Part shown: piece by piece, positions 61,552 to 64,000 of the stretch
How positions within the stretch are numbered: position 1 is the first letter of the stretch
Layout: every line of letters begins with the position of its first letter
From: an uncultured Gammaproteobacteria bacterium
Lineage (GTDB): Bacteria; Pseudomonadota; Gammaproteobacteria; Steroidobacterales; Foliamicaceae
Direction: 5' to 3'
Assembly: GCA_951828235.1 (NCBI GenBank)
Contig: OX639965.1
Location: 1,856,212-1,920,211, forward strand
Length of the DNA stretch: 64,000 bases
The notes under the pieces: generated by a model
The model's input: only the letters and a program-made list of their open reading frames with translations
Database searches by the model: none
What the model was told of the DNA's origin: nothing
Position numbers and translations under genes: made by a program

Positions 61552-62133
61552 ATGGTTACGGCGACGGCCCGCCTTGCCGATCGCGTCGTGGCATGGGCCC
61601 GCATGCCCCGGGCGCCGGCCGTGCTGTGCGCGGTGAGCTTTGCCGAGTCGATTTTCTTTCCGATTGCCGTGGACGTGATGCTGGTCCCCATGTGCGCCGC
61701 GCAGCCGAAAAGGACGGTCCGTCTTGCCTTCCTGACGCTCGCGTTCTCGGTGGCCGGCGGCCTGTGCGGCCTGCTGCTCGGCTATCTTGCGATCGACGCG
61801 GTATTGCCCCTGATCCAGGAATGGGGCTGGGGGGACCAGTATTCCCGGGTCCAGTCCTGGTATGAGCGCTGGGGCTACTGGGCGCTGGTTCTTGCCGCCT
61901 TTACGCCGCTCCCGTACAAGGTCTTCGCCATTGCCGCCGGCGGCATGAACATGGACGTAGGCAGCTTTGTCACGGCTTCAATTCTTGGCCGGGGATTGCG
62001 CTTTTTCCTGGTGGGGGCGCTGTCGGCCTGGCTGGGTCCGAAGGCGATCAGGGCCATTCATTATTCGGACAGGGTCGGTTGGATAATTGTCGGCCTTCTT
62101 GCCGTCGCCATTGGGTTATTGTGGTACCTGTGA
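61552..62133 (+). CDS. YqaA/DedA-like membrane protein (VTT domain)
   Basis: A 193-residue inner-membrane protein with about five hydrophobic segments. FAESIFFPIAVDVMLVPMC and the re-entrant-type loop FTPLPYKVFAIAAGGMNMDV, then GRGLRFFLVGALSAWLG, are characteristic of YqaA-type relatives of DedA. DedA/VTT proteins are implicated in lipid flipping and membrane homeostasis; the role of this one is inferred only by family. In several proteobacteria the gene stands between pcm and nlpD as here. Its stop overlaps the nlpD GTG. Confidence 0.88.
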   Translation: MVTATARLADRVVAWARMPRAPAVLCAVSFAESIFFPIAVDVMLVPMCAAQPKRTVRLAFLTLAFSVAGGLCGLLLGYLAIDAVLPLIQEWGWGDQYSRVQSWYERWGYWALVLAAFTPLPYKVFAIAAGGMNMDVGSFVTASILGRGLRFFLVGALSAWLGPKAIRAIHYSDRVGWIIVGLLAVAIGLLWYL

Positions 62134-63023
62134 TTATTCCGCGCCGTATTCGAATTGCAGCCGGCCTGGCCGTAGCGCTGCTGCTCTCGGGTTGCTGGAA
62201 CTGGATTCCGGCAGATCCCGCTACCGCCGGGCAGGCGCCGGCCGCGGCGATCCCGGCCGCCGCGACTTCATCGGAGTCGCCGCGGGAGGACGTGGCCGGC
62301 GGCACAGGCGCCGTTGCCCCGGATTGGTACACGGTGGGGGCGGGCGATACGCTGTTTTCCATCGGCTGGCGGTTTCGCCTGCAGGTAAGCGACCTTGCAG
62401 CCTGGAATGAGTTGGGTGACGGCAGCCTGATCCTGGTTGGGCAGCGAATAAGGCTCACGCCTCCTCCCGGCTACGCGGCTTCGGGCTCCGGTGTTGCCGC
62501 GGCCGTTGCTTCCCCCGCGTCGCGGGCCGCCGCGGGCCGCGGCGCGGCCGTGGAACCGAGGTCCTCGCCGGGAGGCGCCGGAGCAGGCGCCTCGTCGGTG
62601 CAGGAATCCGCGTCGCCGACGTCCGCGCCCTCGGGCCCGGCAGCGCGCGCGGCCGGCTGGGAATGGCCAGCAGGGGGGCGCCTGGACGTCGAGGGGGCCC
62701 GGGCCCGGCCCGGCGACTACGGCATCCGCATCCTGGGCGCGCGCGGGCAGGACATCGTGGCCGCCGACGGCGGCAAGGTCATGTATGCGGGAGACGGACT
62801 GAAAGCCTACGGTCTATTGGTGATCGTGCAGCACTCGCCCCAATGGCTCAGTGCCTATGGCCACAACGAGAAGATTCTTGTCAGGGAGGGCGACGAAGTG
62901 CGCGCCGGCCAGCCGATCGCGACGATGGGCATCGGTCCCGGCAATGCGGCCATGCTGCACTTCGAAATTCGCCGCAACGGCAAGCCGGTCGAACCCGTAC
63001 CATTGCTGCCGCCGCGCGGTTGA
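62130..63023 (+). CDS. nlpD: NlpD-like LysM/M23 lipoprotein, amidase activator
   Basis: A 297-residue outer-membrane lipoprotein. The start is GTG 62130 (overlapping the previous TGA), followed by a hydrophobic stretch and a lipobox LLLSGC at about residue 19. A LysM peptidoglycan-binding domain spans about 70-115 (DWYTVGAGDTLFSIGWRFRL). A low-complexity Ala/Ser/Pro linker leads to a C-terminal M23/LytM domain (about 200-297). The zinc ligands of active M23 enzymes are absent (YGIRILG where HxGxD is expected), as in E. coli NlpD, which activates AmiC rather than cutting peptidoglycan. rpoS does not follow. Confidence 0.92.
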   Translation: MIIPRRIRIAAGLAVALLLSGCWNWIPADPATAGQAPAAAIPAAATSSESPREDVAGGTGAVAPDWYTVGAGDTLFSIGWRFRLQVSDLAAWNELGDGSLILVGQRIRLTPPPGYAASGSGVAAAVASPASRAAAGRGAAVEPRSSPGGAGAGASSVQESASPTSAPSGPAARAAGWEWPAGGRLDVEGARARPGDYGIRILGARGQDIVAADGGKVMYAGDGLKAYGLLVIVQHSPQWLSAYGHNEKILVREGDEVRAGQPIATMGIGPGNAAMLHFEIRRNGKPVEPVPLLPPRG

Positions 63024-63041
63024 CGCCACCCTTCCGGGAGC

Positions 63042-63058
63042 GAGGGCGTCCCGCCCTC
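63042..63058 (+). terminator. Hairpin after nlpD
   Basis: GAGGGCG (63042-63048), loop TCC, CGCCCTC (63052-63058). A compact GC-rich stem 19 bp after the nlpD stop with no T-run; possibly a Rho-dependent or attenuating site. Confidence 0.4.
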
Positions 63059-63074
63059 CGCAGCCCGTGGACTG

Positions 63075-63083
63075 TGCTACATT
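63075..63083 (+). promoter_or_regulatory. Possible extended -10 promoter of the acyl-CoA synthetase
   Basis: TGCTACATT (63075-63083) with a start near 63090 and a TTTGGAGG ribosome site at 63103-63110 before ATG 63121. No clear -35. Confidence 0.4.
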
Positions 63084-63120
63084 TTCGGCTTGCCTGAATG
63101 AATTTGGAGGCGCGAGACCC

Positions 63121-64000
63121 ATGAAGGGACTGATGATGGACTACTCCCTGACGGTGACCAGCCTGATGCGTCACGTGGAAGCCCAGCACGGGGGTTCGGA
63201 AGTCTACTCGCTCACGGTTGAGAACCCCGCGCACCGAACGACCTACGCCGAGATCTTCCGCCGCTGCGCCAAACTTGCCAATGCGCTCAGGCGCCTGGGC
63301 CTGACGGAGGGCGACCGGGTGGCGACCATGGCCTGGAACGACTACCGGCACATGGAACTGTATTACGGGATTTCCTCCATGGGCGGGGTCCTGCACACCA
63401 TCAATCCACGGCTGTTTCCCGAGCAGCTTCAGTACATCGTCAACCACGCCGAGGACCGTTTTCTTTTTTCCGACCCCCTGCTGCTCCCGTTGCTGGAAAA
63501 GCTGCACGGCGCTTTTCCCACCGTGGAGGCTCACGTTCTGCTTTGCTCCAGGGAGGCCATGCCGGACTCCTCGGTGCCGGGCCTGATCAGCTACGAGGAA
63601 CTGATAGAGGGCGAGAGCGATTCTTACGACTGGCCTGATCTGGACGAAAACCTGGCCAGTTCCCTGTGCTACACCTCGGGCACCACCGGCAATCCCAAGG
63701 GCGTGCTGTTCTCGCATCGCTCCACTATCCTGCACACCTACGCCAGCGGGTTGGCCGATCTGATCAGCATCAACAGCACCGACAGCGTATTGCCGGTCGT
63801 GCCGATGTTTCACGCCAACGCCTGGGGCGTGGTCTACAGTGCTCCCATGGCGGGCGCCAGACTGGTTCTGCCGGGCCCCAAGGCGGGCGATCCCGAAGCC
63901 CTGGTCGCCATGATGAACGGCGAGCGCGTCAGCAAGGCCCTGGGCGTGCCGACGGTCTGGCTGGGTTTGTTGCAATACCTGGAAGCCAGCGGCAAGAAAC
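63121..64000 (+). CDS. Fatty acyl-CoA synthetase (AMP-binding), 3' end off the window
   Basis: The first 293 residues of an adenylate-forming ligase are visible; the gene runs past the right edge. The N-terminal region reads MMDYSLTVTSLMRHVEAQHG. A typical substrate-independent helix region follows (TYAEIFRRCAKLANALRRLG). The AMP/phosphate-binding P-loop SLCYTSGTTGNPKGVLFSHR is at about residues 180-199, and VVPMFHANAWG is the second ATP motif region with the conserved His. The sequence type resembles medium/long-chain acyl-CoA synthetases (FadD-like, AlkK type). It activates fatty acids with ATP and CoA. The substrate chain length cannot be judged. Confidence 0.93.
   Translation, partial: MKGLMMDYSLTVTSLMRHVEAQHGGSEVYSLTVENPAHRTTYAEIFRRCAKLANALRRLGLTEGDRVATMAWNDYRHMELYYGISSMGGVLHTINPRLFPEQLQYIVNHAEDRFLFSDPLLLPLLEKLHGAFPTVEAHVLLCSREAMPDSSVPGLISYEELIEGESDSYDWPDLDENLASSLCYTSGTTGNPKGVLFSHRSTILHTYASGLADLISINSTDSVLPVVPMFHANAWGVVYSAPMAGARLVLPGPKAGDPEALVAMMNGERVSKALGVPTVWLGLLQYLEASGKK

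Overview
The window is GC-rich chromosomal DNA from a gammaproteobacterium. The evidence is gene order: glnD-map divergent from rpsB-tsf-pyrH-frr-uppS-cdsA-rseP-bamA-skp-lpxD-lpxA-lpxB-rnhB-dnaE-accA, then tilS-pyrG-kdsA-eno-ftsB-surE-pcm-nlpD, and purM-purN next to a DUF2066 gene and hda. These are classic gammaproteobacterial neighbourhoods. dxr, fabZ, ispD, ispF and rpoS are missing from their usual places. I cannot name the species.

Layout. 1-0.7 kb: end of a ribbon-helix-helix antitoxin-like gene, then RNase P RNA (rnpB). 0.7-4.9 kb (minus): purM, purN, a DUF3108 protein, dcd and a beta-hydroxyacid dehydrogenase. Between purM and purN lies a 269-bp nested palindromic element. 4.9-7.2 kb: a DUF2066 protein, then a single reading frame joining a CDP-alcohol phosphatidyltransferase to the DnaA regulator Hda. 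7.3-10.8 kb: a MntA/HepT toxin-antitoxin pair, a NIPSNAP protein, a GMC oxidoreductase and a divergent uracil-DNA glycosylase.

10.9-26.3 kb is a complete reductive pyrimidine catabolism locus. It has a TetR/RutR-like regulator, a promoter region with two identical RutR-like operators, a TonB-dependent receptor, an NCS1 permease, dihydropyrimidinase, beta-ureidopropionase, a class III aminotransferase, dihydropyrimidine dehydrogenase subunits PreT and PreA, two aldehyde dehydrogenases and an MFS carrier. Together they would import a uracil/thymine-like compound across both membranes and convert it through beta-alanine and malonate semialdehyde to acetyl-CoA.

26.3-38 kb mixes core and accessory genes: hipBA, glnD, map, a 1.66-kb insertion sequence in the map/rpsB divergent region, rpsB and tsf, then a 2.7-kb island (restriction-helicase remnant, DUF222/HNH protein, broken toxin with intact antitoxin) that separates tsf from pyrH. 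38-53.6 kb is the envelope/lipid A/DNA polymerase block in tightly overlapping order. 53.6-63 kb continues with a second nested palindromic element, a Tat-type DUF1838 protein, tilS, pyrG, kdsA, eno, ftsB, surE, pcm, yqaA-like and nlpD. The window ends inside an acyl-CoA synthetase.

The most unusual signals are (i) a family of inverted-dimer, three-way-junction palindromic elements whose ends contain the TAG stop codon of the upstream gene (purM, accA, and a minimal version at skp), (ii) the phosphatidyltransferase-Hda fusion, (iii) a 16-bp palindrome used three times, in two reading frames, inside the HNH gene, and (iv) the outer-membrane-receptor-equipped pyrimidine operon.
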